Assembly: GCA_003486165.1 (NCBI GenBank)
Contig: DNGT01000177.1
Span: 1 to 8,464 of the forward strand
DNA from: Desulfobacteraceae bacterium
Lineage (GTDB): Bacteria; Desulfobacterota; Desulfobacteria; Desulfobacterales; UBA11574
Length of the DNA stretch: 8,464 nucleotides
Direction: 5' to 3'
Positions 6,885 through 8,464 of this stretch are shown here, piece by piece. The notes beneath the pieces are model-generated. The model was given only the letters and a program-made list of their open reading frames with translations. It was not told the DNA's origin and made no database searches. The number at the start of each line of letters is the position of its first letter. Position 1 is the stretch's first letter. The translations under genes were made by a program, and so were the position numbers.

Positions 6885-6966
6885 AACAATGCCGAGAGAT
6901 CGAGACCTTTACAAACCCTGCGAATAATTTACACGGTCTCAGGTTTTTAGATTTCCCGGCATTGTT
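6885..6966. terminator. Two-tier hairpin, probable bidirectional terminator
   Basis: The outer stem is a perfect 10-bp repeat, AACAATGCCG (6885-6894) with CGGCATTGTT (6957-6966), followed on the plus strand by further T. An inner stem, GAGACC / GGTCTC (6902-6907 / 6935-6940), lies inside. It fills the 99-base gap between two convergent genes, starting 8 bases after one stop and ending 9 bases before the other. The T-run is short (four T including the last stem bases), so termination efficiency is uncertain. Confidence 0.55.
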
Positions 6967-6975
6967 TTAATAGAT

Positions 6976-7746
6976 TTAATATCCATATCTTTCACAAAAT
7001 TCATCGATGATATCCAAAAACGACTCGGGTAATCTTTTTCTGACATTTGATGTGATTTCTTGGGGGATGTCCTGATAGAACGCCTGGGCAATCCCCCCTG
7101 CAATACATGCGATGGTGTCACTGTCACCGCCAAGAGATATCCCTTTACGAATGGTGTCTTCAAAATTTTCTCCCTCCAAAAAGGCTATAATCGATTCCGG
7201 AACAGAGCCCTGACACGATACATCAAAAGAATAATACGGCCGGATATCGTCAAGTCTTCTATCCAGATGATAACCAAACCGATGGCTGATCTCAGCTTTG
7301 ATGGCCGCCTTGTTTTTACCGGAACGGGCCAGAAAAATCGCCAACGCCGTTGCCTGGGCACCCTTTATCCCTTCAGGATGATTATGGGTGACTTCGGCGC
7401 TTTTTTTGGCTTCTTTTAAAACATCTTCTATTGATGTAAAGGCAAAGCCCACCGGGCTGACTCTCATGGCAGAGCCGTTGCCCCAACTATAATAGGGTTT
7501 CATATCTGAAGAAAAAATCCACCTGAAAAAGGAAGTGCCGTATCCGGCGTGGGGATATTTCGCACCAAATGTCTTGAGAGATGTTGCATAATCGACATCT
7601 CTCATGATGGCATCTGCAATGGCCACGGTCAGGACAGTGTCATCGGTAAATCTTGAATGTCGGCTGAAAAGCTCAAATTGCGTTGACTTTATCGCAAGTT
7701 GCTCAAAAACCGAACCGATAACATCTCCGGCAATTGCCCCGATCAT
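6976..7746 (-). CDS. ADP-ribosylglycohydrolase family protein (DraG / ARH type)
   Basis: The protein has 256 residues from the ATG at 7746. It has the full set of metal-site motifs for this fold: the opening IGAIAGDVIGS (2-12), FTDDT (33-37) with the first metal Asp pair, GNGSAMR (89-95), HNHPEG (121-126), and GGDSDT (206-211) with the second metal Asp pair. Such cytoplasmic enzymes remove ADP-ribose from proteins or small molecules with two Mg ions; the target here is unknown, and no ADP-ribosyltransferase partner is visible in the window. A TTG five codons upstream (7761) could also start the frame. I prefer the ATG because the family begins MxGAIxGDxxGS, and GAAG lies at a suitable distance before it. 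A 16-bp palindrome sits just upstream. The gene is alone on its strand and converges on the kinase-like gene. Confidence 0.9.
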   Translation of the reverse strand: MIGAIAGDVIGSVFEQLAIKSTQFELFSRHSRFTDDTVLTVAIADAIMRDVDYATSLKTFGAKYPHAGYGTSFFRWIFSSDMKPYYSWGNGSAMRVSPVGFAFTSIEDVLKEAKKSAEVTHNHPEGIKGAQATALAIFLARSGKNKAAIKAEISHRFGYHLDRRLDDIRPYYSFDVSCQGSVPESIIAFLEGENFEDTIRKGISLGGDSDTIACIAGGIAQAFYQDIPQEITSNVRKRLPESFLDIIDEFCERYGY

Positions 7747-7761
7747 TTTGTCTTCTTTCAA

Positions 7762-7777
7762 AAATATTCGAATATTT
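7762..7777. promoter_or_regulatory. 16-bp perfect palindrome upstream of the ADP-ribosylglycohydrolase gene, possible operator
   Basis: AAATATTC followed directly by GAATATTT is a perfect dyad of 16 bases. Its near edge lies 15 bases upstream of the chosen ATG (7746), where the leader or promoter would be. Dyads in this position are typical of repressor sites, but the base composition is AT-rich, so a chance origin is possible. No regulator gene is next to it. Confidence 0.35.
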
Positions 7778-8086
7778 GGTTAAAAAATCGCCGCTAACCT
7801 CTTCTCTATTTTTTGACCATATCACAAATTTGGTGGTTTAAATATACGTAGAAGAATCGAGACAACTATCGTTTGGTGATAAGGTAATATGTTATCACAA
7901 CAAAATCAAACACTTGATAGTAAGACGTTATCGCGGGTATCCCCACTGAATCCCTGGGAACAATACTGATGGTATCACAGGTTTCACACCGACAACTTAC
8001 CCCAATGTATCGTATAACTCTTAAAATAAGAAAAGCGTGAAATCTTAACGATATCAACTCTCTTCATATATTATTCTTCAATTGAA
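7778..8086. other. Intergenic stretch with no recognisable gene
   Basis: This AT-rich region lies between the two minus-strand genes. It holds one clear small hairpin, GTGATAA / TTATCAC (7876-7882 / 7892-7898, nine-base loop). A 63-residue frame on the minus strand (7866-8057) has no ribosome site that I can see, and no coding-like composition. The promoter of the ADP-ribosylglycohydrolase gene should lie in its left part, but I cannot place it. Confidence 0.5.
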
Positions 8087-8110
8087 ATAATTGCCGGAAG
8101 GCAAAAATTC
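8087..8110 (-). terminator. Weak terminator downstream of the cysteine-rich repeat gene
   Basis: TTGCC / GGCAA (8091-8095 / 8100-8104) closes a four-base loop, and the stem can extend outward with AT pairs. On the minus strand it is followed by TTATTT, and it lies about 30 bases after the stop of the gene ending at 8140. The T-run is interrupted, so efficiency is uncertain. Confidence 0.4.
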
Positions 8111-8139
8111 ATGATAGCGCCTTAACTGACCGAATGGGC

Positions 8140-8463
8140 TTATTTTAACCCCACATCCTTTACCGCTTGCTTACAACGCTTGCTCACTTGTTTGTCGTGC
8201 TTGTCGAGACATTCGAGCAGACGCCCTTCGCCAGGTGCAATCGACCCGCAATACTTTTCCAAATCCGCGTCACACTCGTTCGCAACATAGCTGAGCGCTG
8301 CAACCGCCCGTTCCAACTGAACAGCGGCGTCATATAGTGCATACTCGCATTTTGCCGAAAGCTTATCTTCATGAGCATAAAGGCATGCCAAAATCCGACC
8401 TTGCCCCGGCGTCACCTGACTGCAGTACTTTTCAATCTCTATCTTACAGCCATTGGCTACTGT
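8140..8463 (-). CDS. Cysteine-rich repeat protein, N-terminus cut by the window edge
   Basis: The open frame has 107 codons plus a stop and continues past the right edge without a start. It holds two tandem copies of one motif with strict spacing, C-x7-C-x12-C-x11-C. Copy one runs from CKIEIEKYC through GQGRILAC to C; copy two from CDADLEKYC through GEGRLLEC to C. The copies share EKYC, PGxGR and a C-L-x2-H segment, which matches the eukaryote-like cysteine-rich repeat (Golgi GLG1 / Cys_rich_FGFR type) also found in secreted bacterial proteins. In bacteria these are normally exported and disulfide-bonded in the periplasm; the signal peptide would lie outside the window. Function is not known. 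A GTG at 8415 is in frame, but it falls inside copy one, so it is not the start. Confidence 0.82.
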   Translation of the reverse strand, partial: TVANGCKIEIEKYCSQVTPGQGRILACLYAHEDKLSAKCEYALYDAAVQLERAVAALSYVANECDADLEKYCGSIAPGEGRLLECLDKHDKQVSKRCKQAVKDVGLK

Positions 8464-8464
8464 T

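Noticed and set aside
7866..8057. 63-residue minus-strand frame with a CRCETC stretch
   Set aside because: The cysteines suggested a metal site, but there is no ribosome site, no coding-like composition, and a hairpin lies in its end.

Overview
The window reads as a chromosomal stretch from a mesophilic, moderately AT-rich bacterium. A Desulfobacterota (sulfate-reducer-like) origin is my inference from the gene set: a cytidylate-kinase-like P-loop protein with an N-terminal helix, a double-domain universal stress protein, a class III aminotransferase with a cysteine cluster, and a small conserved 80-residue protein. No marker gene in the window proves it. There are eight protein-coding genes, two of them cut by the window edges. 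I see no tRNA, rRNA, CRISPR array or transposase.

Layout. Positions 1-1227 (minus): a dynamin-like or ribosome-binding-type P-loop GTPase, C-terminus off the left edge. Positions 1228-1521: a gene-free gap holding nested inverted repeats (about 1292-1492) that could fold as a branched RNA. Positions 1522-2748 (minus): a 12-helix MFS transporter. Positions 2749-3322: a 574-base gap holding a long imperfect palindrome (2787-3059), then an intrinsic terminator (3135-3171) with no protein gene on its upstream side. Positions 3323-3565 (plus): a small conserved protein. Positions 3575-4903 and 4950-5858 (both minus): a class III PLP aminotransferase downstream of a tandem universal stress protein, probably one operon. 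Positions 5859-6192: a divergent intergenic region with a near-consensus sigma-70 promoter facing right. Positions 6193-6876 (plus): a cytidylate-kinase-like protein. Positions 6885-6966: a nested hairpin shared with the convergent ADP-ribosylglycohydrolase (6976-7746, minus). Positions 7747-8139: a gap with a 16-bp palindrome and small hairpins. Positions 8140-8463 (minus): a protein of cysteine-rich repeats, N-terminus off the right edge.

The genes do not form one pathway. The only convincing operon is stress protein plus aminotransferase. The stress protein, the nucleotide-kinase-like protein and the ADP-ribosylglycohydrolase all suggest nucleotide-linked stress or post-translational control, but nothing in the sequence ties them together. 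The least explained signals are the two intergenic structured elements. The 2787-3059 palindrome is the best candidate for an undescribed mobile or RNA element, because it pairs nearly end to end and is followed by its own terminator.
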